Shown here in pieces: positions 53,743 to 61,808 of a stretch of 64,000 nt of DNA. The position numbers were made by a program, and so were the translations under genes. Position 1 is the stretch's first letter, and the number at the start of each line of letters is the position of its first letter. This DNA comes from Campylobacter volucris (GTDB lineage Bacteria > Campylobacterota > Campylobacteria > Campylobacterales > Campylobacteraceae): assembly GCF_008011665.1 (NCBI RefSeq), contig NZ_VOWJ01000028.1:62001-126000 (forward strand). Direction: 5' to 3'. The notes under the pieces were generated by a model that was not told where the DNA came from, did not search any database, and saw only the letters and a list, made by a program, of their open reading frames with translations.

Positions 53743-56574
53743 ATGAATAATGACAAGATAAGTATCATTGGTGCTAAGGAAAATAATTTAAAAAATATTA
53801 ATTTAGAAATTCCAAAAAATAAACTTATAGTTTTTACAGGACTTAGCGGCAGTGGTAAATCCACTTTAGCCTTTGGTACACTTTATGCAGAAGGCCAACG
53901 CCGTTATATAGAAAGTTTAAGCGCATATGCTAGACAATTTTTAGACAAAGTCGGCAAGCCTAATGTTGATAAGATAGAAGGTTTAACACCAGCTATTGCC
54001 ATAGATCAAAAAACTACTTCAAAAAATCCTAGATCAACGGTTGGAACCATTACTGAAATTTATGACTATTTAAGACTTTTATATGCAAGAATTGGCACTC
54101 AACATTGTCATCAATGTGGGCAAAAAATTTCATCTATGAGCGGTGCAGATATTGTAGGTGAGATTTTAAAACTTCCACAAGGAGCTAAGATTATCATTTA
54201 TGCTCCTTTGATAAAAGAAAAAAAAGGAAGTTTTGCTGATTTATTAGAAAATTTGGTTAGTAAAGGTTATATTAGAGCTCAAATTGATGGGGTTTTAACT
54301 AGATTAGATGAAGAAATTCAATTAGCTAAAACTAAAAAACACACTATAAAATTAGTCATTGATAGGCTTCAAATACAAGATGATATGCTAGCAAGGCTTG
54401 CTAATGATGTTGAAAAGGGTTTAAACGAGAGTTTTGGAGAGATTGAAATAGAAGTGATTAACAATGAAGAATTTGATCTTCCAAAACATTTTCATTATAG
54501 TGAGCATAATGCTTGTTTTGATTGTAAAATTTCTTTTCCGTTGCTTGAGCCTTTGAGCTTTTCTTTTAATTCTCCAAAAGGAGCTTGTAGCTCTTGTGAT
54601 GGACTTGGGATTCGTTATTCTTTGGATATGAAAAAATTAATTAATGAAGATTTAAGCTTAGAAAATGGTGCTATAAAATTACTTTATGGATTTAATAAAA
54701 GTTATTATTATAAATTTTTAATGGCATTTTGTGAGCAAAATGATATTAGAGTTAAAATTCCTTATAGTGAGTTAAATGAAGATGAAAAGCGTTTAGTGCT
54801 TTATGGAAATGCTAAAGAGATTAATTTTTTATGGAAAAGACATAAGTTAAACCGCAAATTTGAAGGTGTAGTAAAATATGCTTATGAAATGTTAAAAGAT
54901 GATAAAGATTTAAGCGAGTATATGAGTGAAAAAATTTGCAAAGATTGCAATGGTCATCGTTTGAGAGCTGAAAGTTTAGCTGTAAAAGTAGCAGATAAAA
55001 ATTTAGGTGATATTTTAGATATGAGCATAGAAAATACCACAGCTTTTTTTTCTAAGAAAGAAAATTTTAATTATTTAAGTGAGCAAGAGCAAATGATTGC
55101 TAAGCCTATTTTTAAAGAAATTAATGAAAGATTATTTTTTCTTTATGATGTAGGGCTTGGGTATTTGTCTTTAGGAAGAGATGCTAGGACTATTAGTGGC
55201 GGGGAAGCTCAAAGAATTCGGATTGCATCGCAAATTGGTAGTGGTTTAAGTGGGGTGATGTATGTTTTAGATGAACCAAGTATCGGTCTTCATGAAAGAG
55301 ATACTCAAAAACTCATAAAAACTTTAAGAAATTTACAACAAAAAGGTAATACCTTAATCGTAGTTGAGCATGATAAAATGACTATAGAAGAAGCAGATTT
55401 TATAGTAGATATTGGCCCAAATGCGGGTAAATTTGGTGGTGAAGTGGTTTTTAGTGGCACTTATAAACAATTGTTAAAAAGCAAAAGTCAAACAGCACTT
55501 TATATGAGCGGTAAAAAGCAAATTTCACATCAAAAGCATAGAAAACAAGAAGATTTTATAAGCTTAAAAGATGTTAGCATTAATAATATTAAAAATTTAA
55601 GTGTAGAGTTTCCTTTGCGAAATTTAGTAGCTATTACGGGTGTTTCAGGTAGTGGCAAAAGCTCTTTGATCTTACAAACTTTATTACCTTTTGCTCAAGA
55701 AGAGCTAAATCGTGCAAAAAAAGTAAGAAAGCTAAATGGAGCTAAGATAGAAGGATTAGAAAAATTAGATAAGGTAATTTATCTTGATCAAAGTCCTATA
55801 GGAAGAACTCCAAGGTCAAATCCTGCAACTTATACAGGCGTTATGGATGAAATTAGAAATCTTTTTGCAGCTACTAAAGAAGCTAAAATGAGAGGGTATA
55901 AAATAGGTAGATTTTCATTTAATGTCAAAGGTGGTAGATGTGAAAAGTGCAGTGGTGATGGTGAGATTAAAATAGAAATGCATTTTTTACCTGATGTTAT
56001 GGTTACTTGCGATGTCTGTAATGGTAAAAGATACAATGATGCAACTTTGGAAATCAAATATAAAGGCAAAAGTATAGCAGATGTTTTAAACATGAGCATC
56101 ATAGAAGCAAGTGAATTTTTTCAAGCTGTGCCAAAAATAAAGCAAAAGCTAGATACTTTAGTAAAAGTAGGACTTGATTATCTCACTTTAGGACAAAATG
56201 CTACTACTTTAAGTGGTGGTGAGGCTCAGCGTGTAAAACTTGCCAAAGAATTAAGTAGAAGCGATACAGGAAAAACTTTATATATTTTAGACGAACCTAC
56301 CACGGGACTTCATTTTGAAGATGTAAATAAACTTGTTCTAGTTTTGCAGCATTTGGTAGATCTTGGAAATAGTGTATTTGTGATAGAGCATAATTTAGAT
56401 GTGATTAAAAATGCTGATTATATTATAGATATGGGACCAGAAGGTGGTGTTAAAGGTGGTAAAGTCATTGCACAAGGAAGTGTAGAAGAATTAGCTAAAA
56501 ATCATAAAAAAAGTGGTTCTTATACAGGATGTTATTTGAATTTAGAGCTTAAGAATAAAAATAACTATGCTTAA
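53743..56574 (+). CDS. uvrA: Excinuclease ABC subunit A
   Basis: UvrA finds bulky DNA lesions and loads UvrB in nucleotide excision repair. The 943-residue protein has both ABC ATPase halves: the first Walker A GLSGSGKSTLAF near residue 33, zinc finger CxxC pairs near 249-283, an ABC signature ISGGEAQRIR near 485 and DEPSIGLHER. In the second half these are GVSGSGKSSLIL near 632, CEKCSGDG and CDVCNG zinc cysteines, LSGGEAQRVKLAKEL near 825 and DEPTTGLHFEDV. The start is ATG 53743 with AAAGGG upstream. A TTG three bases earlier is less likely. A terminator overlaps the stop. Confidence 0.97.
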   Translation: MNNDKISIIGAKENNLKNINLEIPKNKLIVFTGLSGSGKSTLAFGTLYAEGQRRYIESLSAYARQFLDKVGKPNVDKIEGLTPAIAIDQKTTSKNPRSTVGTITEIYDYLRLLYARIGTQHCHQCGQKISSMSGADIVGEILKLPQGAKIIIYAPLIKEKKGSFADLLENLVSKGYIRAQIDGVLTRLDEEIQLAKTKKHTIKLVIDRLQIQDDMLARLANDVEKGLNESFGEIEIEVINNEEFDLPKHFHYSEHNACFDCKISFPLLEPLSFSFNSPKGACSSCDGLGIRYSLDMKKLINEDLSLENGAIKLLYGFNKSYYYKFLMAFCEQNDIRVKIPYSELNEDEKRLVLYGNAKEINFLWKRHKLNRKFEGVVKYAYEMLKDDKDLSEYMSEKICKDCNGHRLRAESLAVKVADKNLGDILDMSIENTTAFFSKKENFNYLSEQEQMIAKPIFKEINERLFFLYDVGLGYLSLGRDARTISGGEAQRIRIASQIGSGLSGVMYVLDEPSIGLHERDTQKLIKTLRNLQQKGNTLIVVEHDKMTIEEADFIVDIGPNAGKFGGEVVFSGTYKQLLKSKSQTALYMSGKKQISHQKHRKQEDFISLKDVSINNIKNLSVEFPLRNLVAITGVSGSGKSSLILQTLLPFAQEELNRAKKVRKLNGAKIEGLEKLDKVIYLDQSPIGRTPRSNPATYTGVMDEIRNLFAATKEAKMRGYKIGRFSFNVKGGRCEKCSGDGEIKIEMHFLPDVMVTCDVCNGKRYNDATLEIKYKGKSIADVLNMSIIEASEFFQAVPKIKQKLDTLVKVGLDYLTLGQNATTLSGGEAQRVKLAKELSRSDTGKTLYILDEPTTGLHFEDVNKLVLVLQHLVDLGNSVFVIEHNLDVIKNADYIIDMGPEGGVKGGKVIAQGSVEELAKNHKKSGSYTGCYLNLELKNKNNYA

Positions 56575-56590
56575 ATTTTTTAAGCATAGT
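56564..56590. terminator. Bidirectional terminator between uvrA and the sel1 pseudogene
   Basis: ACTATGCTTAAA (56564-56575) pairs perfectly with TTTAAGCATAGT (56579-56590) around TTT. It covers the uvrA stop and lies 6 bases from the end of the minus-strand Sel1 reading frame, so it can serve both. Confidence 0.85.
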
Positions 56591-56596
56591 TTGTAT

Positions 56597-56976
56597 TTAT
56601 TTGCCATCTAATATGTCTTTGATTTTATCTTTTTGAAGCTTTCTTTCCCAAATACAACCCATATCATTACCTAAATCACAAGCTTTATCAAAGTATTTTT
56701 TAGCTTTAAAATAGCTTTTTTTCACATTAATACCATCTCGATAAATAACTCCTAATCTATTGCAAGCAGTTGCATCGTTTTTATCGCAAGCTTCTTTATA
56801 AAATTTAATGGCTTTGTATTTATTTTATAAACTTTACCTCGCCCTTCTTCATACATATAGGCTAAATCTCTGCAAGCTTTTGCTTTACCATTATCACACG
56901 AATTTTCTAGATCATCTATCTTATCTGCATAAGAAACTCCAAATATTAAAAACAAAAATAAAATGATTTTAAGCAT
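56597..56976 (-). pseudogene. Exported Sel1-repeat protein, broken by a one-base deletion
   Basis: A minus-strand gene starts at ATG 56976 with a signal peptide ending GVSYA. It contains Sel1-type repeats with paired cysteines (SCDNGKAKAC, ACDKNDATAC, ACDLGNDMGC) and is one base short in an A-run after GRGKVYK, about 56825-56830. In the present frame it ends early at 56752 with unrelated residues. Restoring one A continues through AIKFYKEACDKNDATAC to a stop at 56597, giving about 126 residues. It is therefore a decayed or switched member of the family at 7857. A sequencing error at the A-run cannot be excluded. Confidence 0.75.
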
Positions 56977-57079
56977 AATTAATCCTTTTTTAATTTTTTC
57001 AATTATATAAATTATAATTTAAATTACAATTTATATTATTAAAATAATTAATTTTTTAGCCCTGCTATGTTTAGCAGGG

Positions 57080-58669
57080 TTATAAAGGATTTTTGTAAGT
57101 TCTTATGATATCTTTTTTATCACTAGTGCGATCGAGTATATAAAGTGTGTCATTTTTAATAGTAAAGGATTTTGGATTTTCTAATCCTTCTACGCCATAA
57201 GCATCAATGATTTTTGCGTTTTTATAATCAATTACAAGAAAGGTATTATAACGCAAACTCAATGCAAGCATTTTATCTTTGACTATCTCAGCTCCGACTA
57301 TATAATAATCATTGATATTTTTATTTTCTTTAAGCTTTAAATCATCTCCAACACTTAAAACTTTTTCTCCACTTAGTAAATAATCTTTAGTGCTAGCATA
57401 AGATAAAATGAGTTTTTTACTAAATTTATTTGGTATTGAAATTAGATATAAATACTCTCCATCATTTGCATAAGCATGGACATAGTTTTGTTTTGCTCTA
57501 ATGGTTAAGATATATTTTCTTGATGGTTCATACCAATCATTTTTTTTCGTAAAAAACGCAGGAGATATATTTCCACTAGTTTCTTTAAAAGTTTGCCATT
57601 CAAGTATAGGATCAATTTGCTTGTCAGTTTTTTGAGTGCCACTAAATGTTTTATTATAAGCTCCTATGATGACTTTATCTCCAACAAAAGTTCCATCTAC
57701 AATATATCTCATATCATATCCATTTGTTTTATCAAATAATGCAAAATTTGTAGCTGTGTTAAAATCTTTTGTGTAAGCAAGCGCCATTTCATTTGAAATT
57801 AAAACAAATTCATCGTTGATCTTATCATAAACAATAGCATTGATATGCTTATATTTTTGAAGTTCTGGTATTTTTATTTCGAAATTTTCATTTAAAGCTT
57901 GTATGTTTTTTGTGATTTCAAAAGCTCCATTAGAGATATTTTTGTCAAATGTTAAATCTTTTGGCTCAACTAAGTCTTTAATGAAAACTTCTTCAGGAAC
58001 ATTTTTACCAAATAAATCAAAATGAGCAAGCCTACTCCAAACTTCTGTAGTCCAAGTTTTACTCATGATACTCATATCAAATGTTAAACGATCAGGGTTT
58101 GATTTTCCTGTATATGGAGGCAAACCATTTATAATTAAAGCTTGAAATGCATTAGAACAAACTACTACAAAAGATATAACAATAACAAATTTAGAATACT
58201 TGTTTAATTTTTTTATTTTGATTTCTTCGCTTGAAAGATCTTGCATCATTGAGCTATTTTTTCTTATAAAAAGTAAAGCAAGTCCCATTACAACTACAAC
58301 ACACCAATAAACCACAACAGCCCAAGTATAAGTATGAGCTCCAACTAATTTATCTCCAAGACCTATACCAATATCTCTTTGCCACCAGCTTGCTGTGTGT
58401 CGCACGCCCATGTAAATTCCATATCCTGCAAATAAAAATACACAAACTATGTATTTAATCTGAGGACCATATCGTAAAATAAACATTCCTAAAATACCAA
58501 TTACAATCATACCAATACGCTCAAACCAACAAAGAGTGCAAGGTGATTCGTTATGAAAATATCCCAAATACATATTAGCAAATCCAACTGGTATGGCTAA
58601 TATAAGCAAAATAGCAGTGGTCATAAATAGGTAAAAGTATTGATCATTTTTATTTAAATATGTATTCAT
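57080..58669 (-). CDS. dsbI: Disulfide bond oxidoreductase DsbI (DsbB-like with C-terminal periplasmic domain)
   Basis: DsbI passes electrons from periplasmic thiol oxidases into the quinone pool, making disulfides. The 529-residue protein has a DsbB-like membrane part (about 12-185, five or so helices) with the redox pair C-T-L-C (C44 and C47), then a large periplasmic beta-propeller-like domain (about 190-529). This fused form is typical of Campylobacter and Helicobacter DsbI. Residues 242-246 read D-K-N-I-S, a PglB-type glycosylation sequon placed in the periplasmic domain. It lies 9 bases after dba, with AAGGAG between, so the two are coupled. In C. jejuni dba-dsbI expression is reported to respond to iron. 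Confidence 0.93.
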   Translation of the reverse strand: MNTYLNKNDQYFYLFMTTAILLILAIPVGFANMYLGYFHNESPCTLCWFERIGMIVIGILGMFILRYGPQIKYIVCVFLFAGYGIYMGVRHTASWWQRDIGIGLGDKLVGAHTYTWAVVVYWCVVVVMGLALLFIRKNSSMMQDLSSEEIKIKKLNKYSKFVIVISFVVVCSNAFQALIINGLPPYTGKSNPDRLTFDMSIMSKTWTTEVWSRLAHFDLFGKNVPEEVFIKDLVEPKDLTFDKNISNGAFEITKNIQALNENFEIKIPELQKYKHINAIVYDKINDEFVLISNEMALAYTKDFNTATNFALFDKTNGYDMRYIVDGTFVGDKVIIGAYNKTFSGTQKTDKQIDPILEWQTFKETSGNISPAFFTKKNDWYEPSRKYILTIRAKQNYVHAYANDGEYLYLISIPNKFSKKLILSYASTKDYLLSGEKVLSVGDDLKLKENKNINDYYIVGAEIVKDKMLALSLRYNTFLVIDYKNAKIIDAYGVEGLENPKSFTIKNDTLYILDRTSDKKDIIRTYKNPL

Positions 58670-58678
58670 TTTTACTCC

Positions 58679-58846
58679 TTACCAATTTCCACTAGGAAGT
58701 ATAGAATTAAAACTTGCTATTAAATACATCAAGCAGTTTAAACAAGCTCCGCATAGAAAAATTCCAAATATTAACTTTTCTTTTTCAGGTTTTATAAGTA
58801 TGAGTAATATAGAAGTTGCAAGTAAGATAAGTATTGTAAATTCCAA
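58679..58846 (-). CDS. dba: Dba, small membrane partner of DsbI
   Basis: A 55-residue membrane protein starts at TTG 58846 (LEFTILILLATS) with AAAGGAG upstream. It has two hydrophobic segments: residues 3-17, then a segment around 25-45 with C-G-A-C-L-N-C. The end is LPSGNW. In Campylobacter such a small gene, dba, precedes dsbI and its translation is needed for DsbI production. The stop overlaps the dsbI ribosome site (TAAGGAG). The homology is judged from size, location and membrane character more than from residue matches. A hairpin covers its ribosome site. Confidence 0.75.
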   Translation of the reverse strand: MEFTILILLATSILLILIKPEKEKLIFGIFLCGACLNCLMYLIASFNSILPSGNW

Positions 58847-58849
58847 AAA

Positions 58850-58922
58850 TTCTCCTTTGAATTAAAATTTAAATCGAAATTTAATTTAAAATATATTAAA
58901 TTTTTCTTAATTAAAAGGAGAA
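58850..58922 (-). promoter_or_regulatory. Long imperfect inverted repeat before dba, arm containing its ribosome site
   Basis: In plus-strand terms TTCTCCTTTGAATTAA (58850-58865) pairs with TTAATTAAAAGGAGAA (58907-58922), 15 of 16 positions. On the minus transcript the second arm carries the AAAGGAG of dba, 4 bases before its TTG. Pairing partly continues inward through AATTTAA words with a 3-base bulge. The gap to trpB is 91 bases, so it could also be an attenuator or a terminator of trpB. Confidence 0.55.
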
Positions 58923-58937
58923 AATATTATTTATTTA

Positions 58938-60113
58938 TTAACTATAAATTTGACCCTTTTTATACTCATAAACACTTTGCATATCTTTATCGCCTCTTCC
59001 TGATAAATTTACCACTATAGTGCTTTTTTTCTTTAAACTAGGGCATAATTTTTCTAAGTAAGCTAAAGCATGAGAACTTTCAATAGCAGGTATGATACCT
59101 TCTTTTTTGCATAATAATTTTAAAGCATTTATACACTCATCATCATTAATAGCATAATAATTTGCTCTTTTACTTTCTTGTAAATATGCATGCAATGGTC
59201 CAATTCCAGGGTAATCAAGTCCAGCAGAGATACTAAAAGTATGTGAAATTTCTCCTTGATCATTTTGCAAAACCTTAGTTTGCATTCCATGAATGATTCT
59301 TAATGTTCCTTTTGTAAGAGTTGCTGCGTGATAAGGAGTATCTTTGCCTAATCCTGCTGCTTCAACCCCTATAAGTTTTACTTTTTTATCTTTTAAAAAA
59401 GCATGAAAAATTCCAGCTGCATTACTACCTCCTCCAGCAGCTGCTATGATATAATCAACTTTTTGATTGATTTTCTTAAGTTGCACTTTGCATTCTTTAC
59501 CAATGATACTTTGAAAATGCGTTACAATTTGCGGATAAGGATAAGGTCCAACTGCACTTCCTACTACATAAAATACATCTTTTGTATTTTTAACCCAAAA
59601 ATTTAAAGCCTCATCAACTGCATCTCTTAGTGTTTTTCTGCCTTTTGTTATAGCATTAACTTTGGCTCCTAAAAGTTCCATTTTATAGACATTTAAAGCT
59701 TGTCTTTGGACATCAGTAGCCCCCATAAAAATTTCACATTCTAATCCCAAAAGTGCAGCTGCAGTCGCTGTTGCAAGTCCGTGTTGTCCTGCTCCAGTTT
59801 CTGCGATGATTTTTTTCTTGTTCATTTTTTTAGCTATTAAAGCTTGGGCTAAAGCATTGTTGATTTTATGAGCTCCAGTATGTGTTAAGTCTTCTCTTTT
59901 TAGGTATATTTCGTGTTTATAGTGTTTGCTTAAATTTTTTGCATGATATAAAGGTGTTGGTCTTCCAACATAGGTTTTTAGAAGATATTGCAATTCTTGT
60001 TTAAATTCTTTATCATTTTTTAGTTCCAAAAAAGCCTTTTCTACTTCATCTAATGCTATTTTTACTTCATTTGGGACAAATTGTCCGCCAAATTTTCCAT
60101 AATATTTTTTCAT
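58938..60113 (-). CDS. trpB: Tryptophan synthase beta chain (solitary)
   Basis: TrpB joins indole and serine to tryptophan. The 391-residue protein has GKFGGQFVPNEV, the PLP lysine in THTGAHKINNALAQ (K83), TGAGQHGLATATAAALLGLE, and the glycine-rich AAGGGSNAAGIFHAF near residue 230, all normal for TrpB1. No trpA or other trp gene is in the window. In C. jejuni trpB is in a five-gene operon with trpA. Alone, it could use free indole or pair with a TrpA encoded elsewhere. The 288-base gap upstream contains a possible leader peptide with a Trp codon. AAGGAA precedes the ATG. Confidence 0.95.
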   Translation of the reverse strand: MKKYYGKFGGQFVPNEVKIALDEVEKAFLELKNDKEFKQELQYLLKTYVGRPTPLYHAKNLSKHYKHEIYLKREDLTHTGAHKINNALAQALIAKKMNKKKIIAETGAGQHGLATATAAALLGLECEIFMGATDVQRQALNVYKMELLGAKVNAITKGRKTLRDAVDEALNFWVKNTKDVFYVVGSAVGPYPYPQIVTHFQSIIGKECKVQLKKINQKVDYIIAAAGGGSNAAGIFHAFLKDKKVKLIGVEAAGLGKDTPYHAATLTKGTLRIIHGMQTKVLQNDQGEISHTFSISAGLDYPGIGPLHAYLQESKRANYYAINDDECINALKLLCKKEGIIPAIESSHALAYLEKLCPSLKKKSTIVVNLSGRGDKDMQSVYEYKKGQIYS

Positions 60114-60207
60114 AGTTATTCCTTAAATTCAAAAATAAACTAAGATCAAAAGATCAACTAAAATCAGACAATAAAAAATAAATTGAAATTAAAATGCAGT
60201 AGTAGGC

Positions 60208-60279
60208 TTAACGCCAAGAAAGAAGAGTTTGAAAAGATTTGAAATCTAAAATTGTTTTAAAAAATATTTCCCTTTCCAT
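60208..60279 (-). promoter_or_regulatory. Possible trp leader peptide upstream of trpB
   Basis: In the 288-base stretch between trpB and the YqaA gene (60114-60401), the minus strand has ATG at 60279 with AAGGAAA upstream. A -10-like TACAAT (60316-60321) lies before it, and the frame encodes 23 residues ending L-L-S-W-R then stop. The single Trp codon is next to last. No clear terminator or antiterminator pair follows in the 94 bases before trpB, only weak GATC repeats, so an attenuation role is speculative. Nothing else was recognised in this stretch. Confidence 0.35.
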
Positions 60280-60401
60280 GTAATTTCCTTAATAAAATTT
60301 GCTTAAAGCATTTTCATTGTAAAGTAAATATAATTAAAAAAGATTTAAATTTAAATCATAAAATAAAAATAAAATTATTTTATAGATGAAAGTTAGTAAA
60401 A

Positions 60402-60845
60402 GTGTTTGAATTTTTATATAGTGATATTAGTTATATAGGGCTTTTCATAGTAAGTTTTTTATCAAGCACTCTTTTACCTATGGCTAGTGAAGCTTTTGTA
60501 ATAGCTTTTGTAAAATTAGATTTTAATGTATATTGTGTTCTTTTTATAGCAACTTTGGCAAATACTTTAGGAAGTTTAAGCACTTATGCCCTAGCGTATT
60601 TTGGCAAGAGTCAAATTTTAGAAAAATATTTTAAAAATTCCATCAAAAAATTAGACAAATTCAACGCAAATTTTAAAAATTTTGGTTTTTTGTATGCTTT
60701 TTTTACTTTTTTGCCTGTGGTAGGCGATATTTTTTCATTAGGACTTGGTTTTGCTAAATACTCTTTTTTAAAATCTTGTGTTTTTATAGCTTTAGGAAAA
60801 TTAACCCGTTATATTTTTGTAATTTTCATAGCAAATTCCATTTGA
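60402..60845 (+). CDS. YqaA/DedA-like (VTT-domain) membrane protein
   Basis: This 147-residue inner-membrane protein has about four hydrophobic segments and the YqaA family features: FLSSTLLPMASEAFVIAF near residue 19, ANTLGSLSTYALAYFG near 52 and FLPVVGDIFSLGLGFAKY near 102. VTT/DedA-type proteins have been linked to lipid transport across membranes, but YqaA itself has no known function. The start is GTG 60402, as no ATG fits the family N-terminus MFEFLYSD. The ribosome site is weak. Its last 45 bases overlap the nucleoside hydrolase gene on the other strand. Confidence 0.82.
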   Translation: MFEFLYSDISYIGLFIVSFLSSTLLPMASEAFVIAFVKLDFNVYCVLFIATLANTLGSLSTYALAYFGKSQILEKYFKNSIKKLDKFNANFKNFGFLYAFFTFLPVVGDIFSLGLGFAKYSFLKSCVFIALGKLTRYIFVIFIANSI

Positions 60846-61808
60846 AAGTCTTGTTTTTATAAGCTTTAAAAGTTTGTCATTATCAACATTATTTAAAACT
60901 TTTATAGTGGTTTTTTTATGAGAATTTACTAAATTCATCTTAGCATCTTTTAAGCATCTTATAGAATTTCCTCTTGCTAAAGAGCTATCGCAAATAACAT
61001 CGACAAAATATTCTTTAAAACTAGCCAAGCTAGGATCAATCATATAAGCAATCGTTAAAGCATCGTGTATCCAAGTGCCATTAGTACCTCTTGTTTTGCT
61101 TGCATAATCGATCCAAACTTTTAAAGTTTGCACTAAAAAATCACAAAGAGGATTTTGGTCTTTTAAAGAATCTAAATCTTTATGTGTAAGTAGAGTTTGC
61201 ATGGTAGCATTATATGGTACTAAAGTGATCTTTGTTTTAGAGTTTAAAACTATGCTTGCAGCTTCAGGATCAAAGCCAAAATTTGTATCTTTAGCATAAT
61301 AGGGCATATCAAAGCTTCCGCCCATAATGAAAATTTCTTTTACATTAGTATCAAAATTTTCAAACAATCTCATTGCCATAGCTATATTTGTCAAAGGTCC
61401 TATGGCACAAATTGAAATTTCATTAGGATATTTTGTGATTAATTCTCCCATTTTTAAACAAGCATTTGGAGTGATGTTATCTAAAATTTTAATAGGCCCT
61501 ATCTCATTCCAAAGATGAGTAAGATTAAAATTTTTAGCACTATTATCTAATCTTTGTCTCCAAAAATTACTATCTTCGCATAAAGCTTCATTAGCTCCTA
61601 AATACAAAGGTATGTTTAAATTTAATTTTTCTAATAAATTTTTAGCCACGCTATAAGCAATTTTTGCTTGAACATTACCACTAACAGTGCTAATCATTTC
61701 AAGTTTGATTTCTTTAGAAGCCAAAATTAACCCAAGAGCTAAACCATCATCGGTGTTAGCTCCTATAATGCCATTACCTATATCTGTGTCTAAAATAAGG
61801 CGTATCAT
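60801..61808 (-). CDS. Nucleoside hydrolase (IunH-type) with longer metal motif
   Basis: This 335-residue enzyme of the IU nucleoside hydrolase family splits nucleosides into base and ribose with a bound Ca2+. The metal motif at the N-terminus reads DTDIGNGIIGANTDDG (D7, D9, D20, D21). Usual members have D-x-D-x-G-x-D-D, so the last pair sits about six residues farther on, behind an inserted loop. Other family segments are ICAIGPLTNIAMAM near 133 and GTWIHDALTIAYMIDP near 240. It shares a 4-base overlap with the MFS carrier gene upstream in the operon. Uptake and cleavage of a nucleoside or related ribosyl compound is the natural reading. Confidence 0.85.
   Translation of the reverse strand: MIRLILDTDIGNGIIGANTDDGLALGLILASKEIKLEMISTVSGNVQAKIAYSVAKNLLEKLNLNIPLYLGANEALCEDSNFWRQRLDNSAKNFNLTHLWNEIGPIKILDNITPNACLKMGELITKYPNEISICAIGPLTNIAMAMRLFENFDTNVKEIFIMGGSFDMPYYAKDTNFGFDPEAASIVLNSKTKITLVPYNATMQTLLTHKDLDSLKDQNPLCDFLVQTLKVWIDYASKTRGTNGTWIHDALTIAYMIDPSLASFKEYFVDVICDSSLARGNSIRCLKDAKMNLVNSHKKTTIKVLNNVDNDKLLKLIKTRLSNGICYENYKNITG

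Noticed and set aside
60114..60401. Attenuator terminator for trpB
   Set aside because: After the leader-like frame only weak GATC and CAAT/ATTG pairs are found, with no stable stem followed by a T-run.
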